Below are positions 23,297 through 32,101 of a stretch of 47,878 nucleotides of DNA, one piece after another. The DNA comes from Patescibacteria group bacterium (GTDB lineage Bacteria > Patescibacteriota > Patescibacteriia > Patescibacteriales > JAQTRU01). The notes under the pieces are model-generated. The model saw only the letters and a list, made by a program, of their open reading frames with translations, was not told the DNA's origin and did not search any database. Each line of letters starts with the position of its first letter. Position 1 is the first letter of the stretch. The DNA lies in assembly GCA_028716725.1 (NCBI GenBank), contig JAQUPG010000012.1, positions 1-47,878 of the forward strand, written 5' to 3'. The position numbers were made by a program, and so were the translations under genes.

Positions 23297-24838
23297 ATGT
23301 TTAACAATTTGCTTTCGGCGGGAAAAGCAAAATTGTTCTTATTTTCCTGCTTATTTTTTATTTTTGGTGTTGCTATTGCTTCTTTTTTATCTTTACCTTT
23401 ATTGGCGTATGACCTATGGTGGTTTACGGCAATGGTATTGTGCGCAGTAATCTTAAGCTTGGTTTTTAAGAACAAAAAAATTCGTTTCCCGGCCCTCCTG
23501 GGTCTTTTTTTATTTTTAGGAATCTGGCGCTATAGTTTCGGCCTGCCAATTAACACCCCTGATAAAATTTGGTTTTATAACGGTCAGCCAACGGAAATAA
23601 CCGGTGTAGTTTGTAACGAGCCGGATGTCAGAGATAATAATGCTAAATACGAAATTTGTGTAGGGCACCTCACCCTCAACCCCTCTCCTAGTCAGGAGAG
23701 GGGGGATAAGGTGGATGGAAAAATTTTAGTCACGACAAATTTATATCCGCACTATAATTATGGCGATGAATTAAAAATAAAATGCGATTTGCAGGCGCCG
23801 GGAAAATTTAATGATTTTTCTTACGATCGTTATCTGGCCCGTTACAATATTTATTCCGTTTGCTATTACCCTGAAATTAAATTGGTCGGAGAAAATAAAG
23901 GCAGCCGGTTTTATAGCTTAACTTTTAAATTAAAGAATAAATTGCGGGAAATTATGCAGACCGGGGTGTCAGAGCCGGAGGCTGGTTTGGCCGGGGCCAT
24001 AACGCTCGGTTATAAAAAGGGCATTAGCGATTTTTGGCAGGATAAATTTTCTAAAAGCGGTATAAGTCACATTATTGCCATTTCCGGTCTGCACATCAGT
24101 ATTTTGGCCGCGTTAGTTATGGGTTTTGCCTTGGGTATTGGTTTGCCGCGGCGAAAAGCTTTTTGGTTTGGCAGCTTATTTTTGCTTACTTATATTTTTT
24201 TGATCGGCCTGCCGGCTTCGGCTATGCGGGCCGGCTTGATGGGTTTTTTAGTTCTTTGGGCCATGAATTTGGGCCGGCTTAATAAGTTAACTAATTCTTT
24301 AGTTTTGGTGGCGGCCACATTACTTCTGATAAACCCTAAGCTCCTGCGGGACGATATCGGCTTTCAACTTTCTTTTTTAGCGGTTTTAGGCATCGCTTAT
24401 GTTTTTCCGATTTTTAAAAAATGGACCGGGGAAAGAAACGGAGCGCTCAGAATTATTTTAGACATCACCGGCATTACTCTTTCCGCCCAGGTTTTTACTT
24501 TGCCGATTATCGCTTTAAATTTTAATCAGGTTTCCTTAATCGCGCCTGTAAGCAACTTGTTAATCCTTTGGGTTTTGCCATTTTCATTGTCAGCAATTTT
24601 AGCCGGACTGGTTTTAAGCTTAATTATGCCCGGTTCGAGCTGGCTATTTTTTCTTCCCGCCTTTTTAGTGCTAAAATATATTATGGCAGTAGCAGATTGG
24701 TTAACCAGCCTGCCTTTAGCTTATTTAGAAATCGATTATCTTTGGTGGGGATGGGTTGGAGTGTATTATTTAGGGGTTATTTATTTAATAATTTTTATTC
24801 GTCGCCATAATAAAGGCGCAGAGACTGATTTTAGTTGA
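23297..24838 (+). CDS. comEC: ComEC/Rec2 DNA-uptake channel
   Basis: 513 residues. It moves single-stranded DNA across the inner membrane during natural transformation. Visible: N-terminal membrane segments, a DUF4131-like soluble domain (about 90-215), and the competence domain with SGISHIIAISGLHISIL, LPASAMRAGLMGFLVL and DDIGFQLSFLAVLGI. The C-terminal metallo-beta-lactamase-like nuclease domain of many ComEC proteins is absent. A G+C palindrome insertion (LTLNPSPSQERG, nt about 23666-23710) interrupts the soluble domain in frame. Confidence 0.93.
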   Translation: MFNNLLSAGKAKLFLFSCLFFIFGVAIASFLSLPLLAYDLWWFTAMVLCAVILSLVFKNKKIRFPALLGLFLFLGIWRYSFGLPINTPDKIWFYNGQPTEITGVVCNEPDVRDNNAKYEICVGHLTLNPSPSQERGDKVDGKILVTTNLYPHYNYGDELKIKCDLQAPGKFNDFSYDRYLARYNIYSVCYYPEIKLVGENKGSRFYSLTFKLKNKLREIMQTGVSEPEAGLAGAITLGYKKGISDFWQDKFSKSGISHIIAISGLHISILAALVMGFALGIGLPRRKAFWFGSLFLLTYIFLIGLPASAMRAGLMGFLVLWAMNLGRLNKLTNSLVLVAATLLLINPKLLRDDIGFQLSFLAVLGIAYVFPIFKKWTGERNGALRIILDITGITLSAQVFTLPIIALNFNQVSLIAPVSNLLILWVLPFSLSAILAGLVLSLIMPGSSWLFFLPAFLVLKYIMAVADWLTSLPLAYLEIDYLWWGWVGVYYLGVIYLIIFIRRHNKGAETDFS

Positions 24839-24846
24839 AAGTCCTT

Positions 24847-24921
24847 AAAGTTATAAAGTCTATAAAGTAATTGTTATGGTTTTATTTATTAACTTTCAAC
24901 TTTATGAACTTTATAAACTTT
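24847..24921. repeat. Spacer palindrome before the acylphosphatase gene
   Basis: Words of the type AAAGTTATAAAGT at 24847-24868 face ACTTTATAAACTTT words at 24899-24921, an imperfect inverted repeat with an insertion. Confidence 0.6.
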
Positions 24922-24931
24922 CAACTAAGTT

Positions 24932-25204
24932 ATGAAAAAGCATTTAGATATTAAAATTTACGGCGAGGTGCAAGGAGTTAGTTTCCGTTATTACTCTTTG
25001 GAAAAAGCTAAAGAATTGGAACTGACCGGTTTTACGCGCAATAAGCCTGACGGTAAAGTTTATATTGAAGTTGAGGGCGAAGAAAAAAGTTTAGATAATT
25101 TTTTGGGCTGGTGCCGCCGAGGCCCTTCCTGGGCAAGAGTGGAGAAAATAGAGGTAAAAGAAGGAAGAATAAAGAATTATAAAAATTTTGAAGTTAGATA
25201 TTAA
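24932..25204 (+). CDS. acyP: Acylphosphatase
   Basis: 90 residues, full length. Hydrolyses carboxyl-phosphate bonds such as acetyl phosphate. Family signature GEVQGVSFRYYSLEKAKEL and GFTRNKPDGKVYIEVEG. Predicted catalytic residues are R19 (phosphate binding) and N37 (activates water). It follows comEC but its role has no obvious tie to it. Confidence 0.95.
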   Translation: MKKHLDIKIYGEVQGVSFRYYSLEKAKELELTGFTRNKPDGKVYIEVEGEEKSLDNFLGWCRRGPSWARVEKIEVKEGRIKNYKNFEVRY

Positions 25205-25251
25205 CTAAGAATGCCACGAATTATGGTATCCGAATTAAATAATCTAAATTT

Positions 25252-25329
25252 ATGTATAAAAAAAAGAAAGTAGCTTTGAAGAAACACCGGAAGAGACAGG
25301 GCAAAAAAATAAGGAGTTTATGCTATTAG
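25252..25329 (+). CDS. Tiny basic protein, possibly AURKAIP1/COX24 (mS38)-like
   Basis: 25 codons with no long-ORF support. The product is strongly basic; its KKHRKRQGKK stretch resembles the KKHRK core of small bacterial proteins annotated with the AURKAIP1/COX24 domain, which in mitochondria is a small-subunit ribosomal protein. It ends 16 nt before a terminator, so it could be an expressed gene. It may also be chance; confidence is low. Confidence 0.4.
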   Translation: MYKKKKVALKKHRKRQGKKIRSLCY

Positions 25330-25344
25330 AACCGGCAAACAAAA

Positions 25345-25363
25345 AACTGGATTTTTTCCAGTT
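25345..25363. terminator. Bidirectional terminator between convergent genes
   Basis: AACTGGA pairs with TCCAGTT around a T5 loop. T-rich sequence follows on the plus strand and A-rich sequence precedes it, so it can stop the small plus-strand gene and minus-strand rpmB. Confidence 0.75.
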
Positions 25364-25381
25364 CTTTGTTTATTAATTTAG

Positions 25382-25555
25382 TTATTTGTTTTTTGCCATG
25401 GTTCTTATGCAGGCGGTGCAGATTTTTGTCTTTTTCCCGTTGATTTTCTTGCTTTGCAGGTTTATATGCTGCCTTTTAAGGGTTTTAATATTAGAGTGTG
25501 AACGGCTGGCGCCTTTAGTAGAACCGCGGCCGCAGATATCACATTTTTTAGCCAT
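25382..25555 (-). CDS. rpmB: 50S ribosomal protein L28
   Basis: 57 residues read on the minus strand, starting MAKKCDICGRGSTKGASRSH and ending ICTACIRTMAKNK. Zinc ligands C5, C8, C46 and C49 mark the zinc form. L28 belongs to the large subunit near the E site. The gene is convergent with the acylphosphatase and stands alone, followed by a shared terminator. The antisense ORF on the plus strand in the same place is spurious. Confidence 0.93.
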   Translation of the reverse strand: MAKKCDICGRGSTKGASRSHSNIKTLKRQHINLQSKKINGKKTKICTACIRTMAKNK

Positions 25556-25574
25556 ATCCTTTAGTATTTAGGGG

Positions 25575-25967
25575 CTAGTATTTAGTATCTAGCGCAGATT
25601 TATTATTAAGACTTTTTATTAAACCATTTATTAGTTTGTGGATTAAAACTGTTTTACCAGCTAAAACGGCGAATTTATTTCTAGTTAGATAATTAATATC
25701 TTTGACTATTAATAATTAATTTTGCAGTTCCGTGATTGAGCCCTTGGTGATTGAATAAAAATGTATTTTTTCCAAATCGGAATGGCGGGAAAATCCTTCG
25801 GCGATATTAGAGCTGACAGAAACGGAGCACCTTCTAATTTGTGAAGTTATACCGAACAATTCGTTTTTAGGAAATTCTTCAGTTATCTTGTAAATAGAGA
25901 TAACTAATTTATGCGCTTCTTTCCAAGCCACTAAATCGGTGAATGATTTTATTTTCCCTCCTTCCAT
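25575..25967 (-). pseudogene. Four-helix-bundle protein (23S rRNA intervening-sequence family) broken by TAA
   Basis: Minus strand. The start MEGGKIKSFTDLVAWKEAHK and QIRRCSVSVSSNIAEGFSR are clear signatures of the small four-helix-bundle family. The frame stops after SITELQN with a TAA (25716-25718), where the family reads ELxNQLLIAKDLGYL. In the same frame beyond the stop comes LLIVKDINYL and a final NGLIKSLNN, so only one codon is damaged (CAA to TAA). A shortened product of 83 residues would lack the last helix. A TTGACA (25995-26000) and TATTTT (25973-25978) lie directly upstream, almost without leader. Confidence 0.75.
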
Positions 25968-26040
25968 AATACAAAATACCAAATACTTTATACTTGTCAA
26001 GCTATCACATTTTGGTAAAAATAGCAAGACGTGGTAAACT

Positions 26041-26169
26041 GATAGTCAATAATTAAGAAACAATAATCAAACAAATTTTAATAATTAATAACCAAAATTT
26101 TGATTATTGGAATTTGGTTATTGGTTATTGTTTGCGATTTGGATATTGATTATTGAAATTTAATACTTT
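26041..26169. repeat. Repeated ATTATTGG/CCAATAAT words before the M50 gene
   Basis: The spacer is built of direct and inverted copies of short words such as CAATAATCAAAC, AACCAAAATTTTGATTATTGG and TTGGTTATTGGTTATTG. It shares ACCAATAATC with the spacer near 11450. Confidence 0.6.
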
Positions 26170-26772
26170 ATGGGTATAATTTTTTCTCTTATTGTGATAC
26201 TTCTTTCGGCTGTGATCCACGAATATATGCACGGCTGGATGGCAGACCATTTGGGTGACCCGACGGCTAAGTATGAGGGAAGGCTGACTTTAAACCCGGC
26301 GGCCCACATTGATTTATGGGGTTCCATAATAATGCCGGCTTTAATTTATTTCGCCACTGGCGGCGGGTTGATTTTTGGTTACGCCAAACCGGTTCCTTTT
26401 AATCCCTATAATTTACGGGACCAAAAATATGGGCCGGCTAAAGTGGCAGCGGCCGGGCCGTTGGCGAATTTTATTGTCGCTTTATTTTTCGGCTTGATTT
26501 TAAGATTTTATCAGATGGACAATCTGTCTCTGACCTCACTTTTGGCGATAATTGTCCAGATTAATTTAGTCTTAATGATATTTAACCTTGTCCCCATACC
26601 GCCCCTAGACGGATCAAAAGTGATTTTGCCGTTTTTGCCCTTTAATTGGCAGCTAAAGCTAGCTAACCTGGAACGCTATGGCTTCACTTTAGTTTTAATT
26701 TTCATCTTGTTCGGGTTTCCCTTGATTATTCCGATAATTAATTTTTTGTTTAATCTAATCGTCGGAACTTAA
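26170..26772 (+). CDS. M50 (site-2-type) membrane zinc protease
   Basis: 200 residues with about five membrane segments. The zinc motif HEYMH is at 17-21 in the first membrane helix, and the third ligand region NLVPIPPLDG is at 139-148 (D147). It belongs to the short group without a PDZ domain that is common in bacteria. Such enzymes cut membrane-bound regulators or signal-peptide remnants. No anti-sigma factor or other substrate is seen nearby. It could process the membrane-anchored HTH protein at 6371, but that is speculation. Confidence 0.9.
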   Translation: MGIIFSLIVILLSAVIHEYMHGWMADHLGDPTAKYEGRLTLNPAAHIDLWGSIIMPALIYFATGGGLIFGYAKPVPFNPYNLRDQKYGPAKVAAAGPLANFIVALFFGLILRFYQMDNLSLTSLLAIIVQINLVLMIFNLVPIPPLDGSKVILPFLPFNWQLKLANLERYGFTLVLIFILFGFPLIIPIINFLFNLIVGT

Positions 26773-26811
26773 GCAGTTAATTGTTAAAAGTTAACTGTTA
26801 ATGGTTATTAC

Positions 26812-26840
26812 TTGACTTATTTCAGGCATTTTGCTAAATT
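26812..26840 (+). promoter_or_regulatory. Promoter of the rpsL-rpsG-fusA unit
   Basis: TTGACT (26812-26817), a 17-nt spacer and TAAATT (26835-26840). The leader of about 70 nt holds an ATCCCGA/TCGGGAT hairpin (26867-26884) followed by a T-rich stretch. Confidence 0.7.
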
Positions 26841-26916
26841 AAAAGAGCGATAAAAAAATTATACACATCCCGAGGATTCGGGATTATTTTAGTATTTAGA
26901 GTAATTATTTTTTAAT

Positions 26917-27336
26917 ATGCCGACAGTTAACCAGCTGCTCCGAAAAGGGCGGAAAAAAACAAAAAAAAGAACAAAGACTTTGGCCTTGCACACTAACCTT
27001 GATACTTTGCACCGAAGGAGAAAAGAACTGGCCGCAGGCGCTCCCTTTAAACAGGGGGTATGTTTGAAAGTGACGACGACCACTCCGAAAAAGCCGAACT
27101 CAGCTTTGCGCAAAATTGCCAGGGTAAGACTTTCCAATGGGATGGAAGTAACGGCTTATATTCCCGGCGAAGGCCATAATTTGCAGGAGCATTCCATTGT
27201 TTTAATCAAGGGCGGAAAAACTAAAGATTTGCCGGGCGTCCGGTATAAAATTATCAGGGGTGTTTATGATACTCAGGGAGTCCAGGGCCGGAAGCAGTCA
27301 AGAAGTCTGTACGGAGCTAAGGCGGAAAAGAAATAA
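26917..27336 (+). CDS. rpsL: 30S ribosomal protein S12
   Basis: 139 residues. It sits at the decoding centre. [39 protein letters not shown] (the streptomycin-site Lys region), and [20 protein letters not shown] are diagnostic. About ten residues longer than E. coli S12 near residues 20-45 ([20 protein letters not shown]). The first gene of the str cluster; 35 nt to rpsG. Confidence 0.97.
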   Translation: MPTVNQLLRKGRKKTKKRTKTLALHTNLDTLHRRRKELAAGAPFKQGVCLKVTTTTPKKPNSALRKIARVRLSNGMEVTAYIPGEGHNLQEHSIVLIKGGKTKDLPGVRYKIIRGVYDTQGVQGRKQSRSLYGAKAEKK

Positions 27337-27371
27337 ACTCCGCTCAATTAATTAATTAACTAATTACCAAC

Positions 27372-27839
27372 ATGCGAGGAAAACCAGCGCCAAAAAGAGA
27401 TATAGAGGGCGATATAAGATATAATGATAAAAATGTTGCCAAACTCATGAATTATATTATGAGGGGCGGCAAAAAAACCGCAGCCGAAAAAATTATTTAC
27501 GGTTGTTTTGACATTATTAAGGACCGGATAAAACAGGATCCGCGTCATGTTTTTAATAAAGCTTTAAAAAGAGTGTCACCGATAGTGGAGATTCGGGGTA
27601 AACGAGTCGGCGGAGCTAACTACCAGGTGCCTTTTCAGGTCCGGGGCGAACGGCGTTTTGCTTTGGGCTGCCGTTGGCTGATTGAAGCGGCTAAGGCGCG
27701 AAAAGGCAAACCAATGGCGGAAAAATTAGCCGACGAGATTTTAGAAGCTTCCGAAGGCGAAGGCGCGGCCGTGAAAAAGAGGGATATGGTCCACAGGATG
27801 GCCGAAGCCAATAAAGCGTTTGCGCACTTTTCTAGATAG
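27372..27839 (+). CDS. rpsG: 30S ribosomal protein S7
   Basis: 155 residues, full length. Nucleates the 30S head. MRGKPAPKRDIEGDIRYNDK, KLMNYIMRGGKKTAAEKI, PIVEIRGKRVGGANYQVPF and KKRDMVHRMAEANKAFAHF are diagnostic. Between rpsL and fusA as in most bacteria. The 46-nt spacer to fusA has AAATCTAAAATCTAAA words. Confidence 0.97.
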   Translation: MRGKPAPKRDIEGDIRYNDKNVAKLMNYIMRGGKKTAAEKIIYGCFDIIKDRIKQDPRHVFNKALKRVSPIVEIRGKRVGGANYQVPFQVRGERRFALGCRWLIEAAKARKGKPMAEKLADEILEASEGEGAAVKKRDMVHRMAEANKAFAHFSR

Positions 27840-27885
27840 TTAAAATTTACAAATTAAATTAATTCTTAAATCTAAAATCTAAACT

Positions 27886-29964
27886 ATGCCCCGCGAATAC
27901 CCTTTGGAAAAAATACGAAATATCGGCATTGCCGCCCATATTGACGCCGGAAAAACCACGTTTACAGAACGCGTTCTTTTTTATACAGGAAAAAAGCATA
28001 AAATCGGGGAGGTGCACGAAGGGGCGGCGGAAATGGACTGGATGGAGCAGGAAAAAGAAAGGGGAATCACTATTACTTCGGCGGCCACGACCTGCTATTG
28101 GAAAGGAAATAAAATAAATATAATTGATACTCCCGGCCACGTTGACTTTACGGTTGAAGTGGAAAGGTCCATGCGGGTTTTGGATGGGGCCATAGCGGTT
28201 TTTGATGGGTCCCAGGGGGTAGAGCCGCAGTCGGAAACAGTCTGGCGCCAGGCGGATAAGTATGAAGTGCCGCGCCTTTGTTTTATTAATAAGATGGATA
28301 AAATCGGGGCGGATTTTTATATGAGCCTTGATTCTATTAAGACCAGGTTAAATCCTAAAGCTGTGGCCATCCAGTTACCTATCGGAGCTGAAGATAAATT
28401 TCAGGGCGTGATTGATTTAGCTGCAGAGAAGGCCTATGAATTTAAGGGAATCCATGGAGAACAGGTTAATGAAATTCCGATTCCGGAAGACATGAAAGAA
28501 AAAGTCAAAAAATACAGGGTTGAAATGGTGGAAAAAATCGCGGAATGCGACGACAAAACGACCGAGAAATATTTAAACGGAGAAGAAATCGGCCTGGAAG
28601 AGTTAAAGAAAGCTTTGCGTAAGGGGGTAATTGCTAATGCTGTTTATCCGGTTTTATGCGGGTCGGCCTTGAAAAATGTCGGTGTCCAGTTAGCTCTTGA
28701 CGCCGTTAATGATTATTTGCCCTCTCCCTTGGATATGCCGGAACTCGAGGGTATGGATACGCGCGATGAAACCAAAAAAATCTTGGTAAAAGCTAATGAT
28801 AATGAGCCCTTTGCCGGTCTGGCCTTTAAAATTGCGACCGATCCCTTTGTCGGAAAATTATGTTTTGTCCGGGTTTATCGCGGAGTTTTGCAGGCTGGTT
28901 CCTATATTTTAAATTCTTCCACCGGTAATAAAGAACGGGTGGGACGCTTAGTGCGGATGCATGCCAATCATCGGGAAGAAATAAAAGAAGTTTATGCCGG
29001 AGATATCGCCGCGGTTATCGGTTTAAAAAATACAACTACCGGCAATACCCTTTGCGATGAAGGCGAGCCTTTGCTCCTTGAATCTATTGTTTTCCCGGAA
29101 CCGGTTATAAAAATCGCGGTTGAGCCGAAAACCAAAGTTGACCAGGAAAAAATGGGTGCGGCTTTAAAAAGGCTGGCGGAAGAAGATCCGACTTTCCGGA
29201 TGGAGACTGATGAAGAAACAAACCAAACCCTGATTTCCGGAATGGGAGAACTGCACTTAGATATTATTGTTGACCGGATGAAAAGAGAATTTGGTGTTGA
29301 AGCCAATGTCGGTGCGCCCCAGGTTTCTTATAGGGAGACGATAAAAGAGACGGCTGAAGCTCAGGGAAAATATATAAAACAGTCTGGCGGACGCGGACAA
29401 TACGGCGATTGCTGGTTGCGTGTTGAACCGCAGCCGGAGGGAATCGGATTTGAATTTGTTGATGAAGTTAAGGGCGGAGTTATACCGAAAGAATTCATTC
29501 CGGCTATAGGCAAGGGCGTGAAAGAGGCGCTTGAGCAGGGAGTTGTGGCCGGTTATCCGATGGTTAATATAAAAGCGGTGGTCTATGACGGCAGCTACCA
29601 CGAAGTTGATTCTTCCGAAGCGGCTTTTAAAATGGCAGGAATTTTTGCTTTTCGGGAAGCCTGCCGGAAAGCCAAGCCGGTGCTGCTTGAACCGATAATG
29701 AAAGTTGAAGTGGTAACGCCGGAGGAATATATGGGAAATATTGTCGGTGACCTTAATTCAAAGCGCGGCCAAATTGACCAGCTGACGAACAGAGGCACGG
29801 CCAAAGTAGTTTTAGCTAAAGTGCCTTTGGCGGAAATGTTCGGTTATGCCACTTCTTTGCGCTCTTTAAGCCAGGGCCGGGCCAGCTATACCATGGAATT
29901 TTTCCGTTACTCTGAAGTGCCGGCCAATATTGTTGAAACCATAGCCAGCCGGAGCCGAAGGTAA
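27886..29964 (+). CDS. fusA: Elongation factor G
   Basis: 692 residues. A GTPase that drives translocation and ribosome recycling. P-loop AHIDAGKTT at 17-25, switch [30 protein letters not shown] and GSALKN are all intact, and the C-terminal domains IV-V are complete ([33 protein letters not shown]). No sign of specialised duplication. A promoter for the next gene starts four nt after its stop codon. Confidence 0.98.
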   Translation: MPREYPLEKIRNIGIAAHIDAGKTTFTERVLFYTGKKHKIGEVHEGAAEMDWMEQEKERGITITSAATTCYWKGNKINIIDTPGHVDFTVEVERSMRVLDGAIAVFDGSQGVEPQSETVWRQADKYEVPRLCFINKMDKIGADFYMSLDSIKTRLNPKAVAIQLPIGAEDKFQGVIDLAAEKAYEFKGIHGEQVNEIPIPEDMKEKVKKYRVEMVEKIAECDDKTTEKYLNGEEIGLEELKKALRKGVIANAVYPVLCGSALKNVGVQLALDAVNDYLPSPLDMPELEGMDTRDETKKILVKANDNEPFAGLAFKIATDPFVGKLCFVRVYRGVLQAGSYILNSSTGNKERVGRLVRMHANHREEIKEVYAGDIAAVIGLKNTTTGNTLCDEGEPLLLESIVFPEPVIKIAVEPKTKVDQEKMGAALKRLAEEDPTFRMETDEETNQTLISGMGELHLDIIVDRMKREFGVEANVGAPQVSYRETIKETAEAQGKYIKQSGGRGQYGDCWLRVEPQPEGIGFEFVDEVKGGVIPKEFIPAIGKGVKEALEQGVVAGYPMVNIKAVVYDGSYHEVDSSEAAFKMAGIFAFREACRKAKPVLLEPIMKVEVVTPEEYMGNIVGDLNSKRGQIDQLTNRGTAKVVLAKVPLAEMFGYATSLRSLSQGRASYTMEFFRYSEVPANIVETIASRSRR

Positions 29965-29968
29965 AAGG

Positions 29969-29997
29969 TTGACGATTTCAAAAGTTTAGGATAAAAT
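29969..29997 (+). promoter_or_regulatory. Promoter between fusA and the acidic hypothetical gene
   Basis: TTGACG (29969-29974), a 17-nt spacer and TAAAAT (29992-29997). The leader contains AAGCC-TGCATA-AGGCTT and CGGG-GTGAA-TCCCG hairpins. Confidence 0.75.
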
Positions 29998-30061
29998 AAG
30001 CGTATTAGTAAGCCTGCATAAGGCTTTATAAAAAAATAGCGGGGTGAATCCCGGAAAGACC

Positions 30062-30604
30062 ATGCAGAACCAATTACAAAAAGCCATTAATTTAGCGGAA
30101 ATTACCGGCGATAAAATAATTGTGATTGACAGTTCAAAGCCGAGCAGCGCTTTTGTGGTTATGAAGCTGGATGAATACGAAAAGTTTGTTTTAGGCCATA
30201 ATGAATTAAGGAGCTTGACAGAAGAGGAACTACTTGATAGAATAAATCGTGATATAGCCATTTGGAAAAGCGAGAATGATGAAAAAGTTGAAGGGGATAA
30301 AGAATTTTTAGATAAGAGGAAAGAAGAAATTTCGCCTTTTTCCTATAAGAGTTGGATGGATAAAAAAGACAGGAATGATTTTGAAGAAGATATTTTTTTT
30401 GATGAGGATGAGAAAGATGAAGATATGTATTATTATGAAGATCCTTTCAGTGGAATAGAATTAGACGACGGACCGGAAGAAGATAATTATCAGATTCCTG
30501 CTCATGAGACAGATAATAATAAAAATAAGTTTAGCAATAATTGGGAAATACCTCCGGCCATAAAAGACAGCGCGGAAGAAGTTGTAAAAGACGTTCCATT
30601 CTAA
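30062..30604 (+). CDS. Hypothetical acidic protein between fusA and tuf
   Basis: 180 residues from ATG 30062 (a GTG at 30044 lies in the leader hairpin). The N-terminal 80 residues look folded: LQKAINLAEITGDKIIVIDS, then AFVVMKLDEYEKFVL, which recalls Phd/YefM-type antitoxin strands, then LTEEELLDRINRDIAIWKSE. The rest is strongly acidic and disordered (DEDEKDEDMYYYEDPF). No toxin gene is next to it, so it is not called an antitoxin. Its own promoter and its position in a translation-factor cluster suggest a role tied to growth or translation. Family not recognised. Confidence 0.6.
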   Translation: MQNQLQKAINLAEITGDKIIVIDSSKPSSAFVVMKLDEYEKFVLGHNELRSLTEEELLDRINRDIAIWKSENDEKVEGDKEFLDKRKEEISPFSYKSWMDKKDRNDFEEDIFFDEDEKDEDMYYYEDPFSGIELDDGPEEDNYQIPAHETDNNKNKFSNNWEIPPAIKDSAEEVVKDVPF

Positions 30605-30611
30605 ATAACAA

Positions 30612-30700
30612 AATAACAAAATAATATAAAAATTAAATAGCTTAAACAACAAAGCGCTAAAAATTATTTTATTATTTTATTTTTATATTATTTTATTATT
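30612..30700. repeat. Spacer palindrome before tuf
   Basis: 22-nt arms at 30612-30633 and 30679-30700 pair with one mismatch. Both arms carry short AATAACAAAATAAC-type word repeats. Confidence 0.75.
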
Positions 30701-30721
30701 TAATTAAGTATTAACAAATGA

Positions 30722-30777
30722 CGGCTGGTTCTCCGCTTTGAAGTGGAGAGATAACCCCTCCTAACGGGGGCCGCAAA
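30722..30777 (+). promoter_or_regulatory. Structured leader of tuf
   Basis: Two hairpins: TCTCCGCTT / AAGTGGAGA and CCCC-TCCTAAC-GGGG, ending about 10 nt before the tuf start. A seven-codon ORF (ATG at 30719) ends within the first hairpin. A regulatory leader is possible; no known riboswitch recognised. Confidence 0.5.
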
Positions 30778-30786
30778 CAAAAAACC

Positions 30787-31974
30787 ATGGCAGATAAATT
30801 TGAACGAACAAAACCCCATGTCAATGTGGGCACTATCGGCCACGTTGATCATGGTAAAACCACCTTAACAGCGGCGATGTTAAAAGTTCTTGCCGCCAAA
30901 GGTTTAAGGGCATCGCAGAAGTCAGTTGATCAGATTGACTCGGCCCCGGAAGAAAAGGCGCGCGGCATTACTATTGCTACCGCCCACGTTGAGTATGAAT
31001 CGGAGAAGCGTCATTACGCTCATGTTGACTGTCCGGGACATGCCGATTATGTGAAAAACATGATCACCGGCGCCGCTCAGATGGACGGGGCAATTTTGGT
31101 TGTGGCCGCAACTGACGGGCCGATGCCTCAGACCAGAGAACACATAGTTTTGGCTCGCCAAGTCGGCGTACCTTACATTATTGTCTTTTTAAACAAGTGC
31201 GATATGGTGGAAGACAAAGAGCTGATTGATTTAGTTGAAGAGGAAATTCGCGATTTGCTCAAGAAATACGAATTCCCCGGGGACAAAACTCCGGTTATCC
31301 GCGGATCAGCCCTTAAAGCTTTAGAAAATCCGACCGGTCCTGACGCCCAGCCGATTTTAGATCTTGTTAAAGCTTTGGACGACTATATCCCGGAGCCGGC
31401 CAGAGATGTTGACCATCCATTTTTAATGCCGATTGAAGATATTTTCTCAATTGAAGGCCGCGGTACTGTCGTTACCGGCAGGATTGAGAGAGGGGTTGTG
31501 AAATTAAATGATGAAGTGGAAATTATCGGCTTGGGAGAAACGAAAAAAACCGTTGTTACCGGGATTGAGATGTTCAATAAAATGCTTGACCAGGGCCAGG
31601 CCGGCGATAACGCGGGAGTCCTACTGCGAGGCACGAAGAAAAACGAGGTGGAAAGGGGCCAAGTTTTGGCTAAACCAGGTTCAGTTACTCCGCACACAGA
31701 GTTTGAAGGGGCAATTTATATTCTGACCAAAGAGGAAGGCGGGCGCCATAAACCTTTCTTTAAAGGTTATAAGCCGCAATTTTATATAAGAACGACTGAT
31801 GTAACCGGTGAAGTTGAATTGCCGGAAGGAACAGAAATGGTTATGCCCGGCGATACTGTTAATTTAAAGATTAAATTAATTGCTCCGATTGCCTTGGAAG
31901 AGAAGCAAAGATTCGCTATCCGGGAAGGCGGACGGACCGTCGGCGCTGGCGCGGTAACTAAAATCATAAAGTAA
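30787..31974 (+). CDS. tuf: Elongation factor Tu
   Basis: 395 residues, full length. A GTPase that delivers aminoacyl-tRNA. GHVDHGKTT at 18-26, [35 protein letters not shown], and the C-terminal [15 protein letters not shown] are all canonical. A strong terminator follows, so tuf ends the str transcription unit. Only one tuf copy is in the window. Confidence 0.98.
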   Translation: MADKFERTKPHVNVGTIGHVDHGKTTLTAAMLKVLAAKGLRASQKSVDQIDSAPEEKARGITIATAHVEYESEKRHYAHVDCPGHADYVKNMITGAAQMDGAILVVAATDGPMPQTREHIVLARQVGVPYIIVFLNKCDMVEDKELIDLVEEEIRDLLKKYEFPGDKTPVIRGSALKALENPTGPDAQPILDLVKALDDYIPEPARDVDHPFLMPIEDIFSIEGRGTVVTGRIERGVVKLNDEVEIIGLGETKKTVVTGIEMFNKMLDQGQAGDNAGVLLRGTKKNEVERGQVLAKPGSVTPHTEFEGAIYILTKEEGGRHKPFFKGYKPQFYIRTTDVTGEVELPEGTEMVMPGDTVNLKIKLIAPIALEEKQRFAIREGGRTVGAGAVTKIIK

Positions 31975-31982
31975 TCACTTAG

Positions 31983-32022
31983 CCCCGCTCTTTCTAAAGA
32001 GCGGGGTTGTAGTGTTTATTTT
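31983..32022 (+). terminator. Terminator after tuf
   Basis: CCCCGCTCTT pairs perfectly with AAGAGCGGGG (31983-32006), followed by a T-rich stretch. Confidence 0.8.
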
Positions 32023-32101
32023 AACATTTATAAAAGAGGGGAAAAAAGAAATTTATTTTTTTAGAGCAAAAATTACCTTTTTTCCTGCCAGACAAAATTG
32101 A

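Noticed and set aside
25386-25571. Plus-strand ORF of 61 codons
   Set aside because: It is exactly antisense to rpmB, whose zinc ligands and start are clear.
18958-25967. Recoding of UAG/UAA as Gln
   Set aside because: Both stops lie where relatives have Gln, but all conserved genes here end normally with TAA or TAG and none has internal UAG or UAA. Two separate mutations are simpler.
30062-30604. Toxin-antitoxin pair (Phd-like N-terminus)
   Set aside because: No toxin-sized partner gene adjoins it; tuf follows and fusA precedes.
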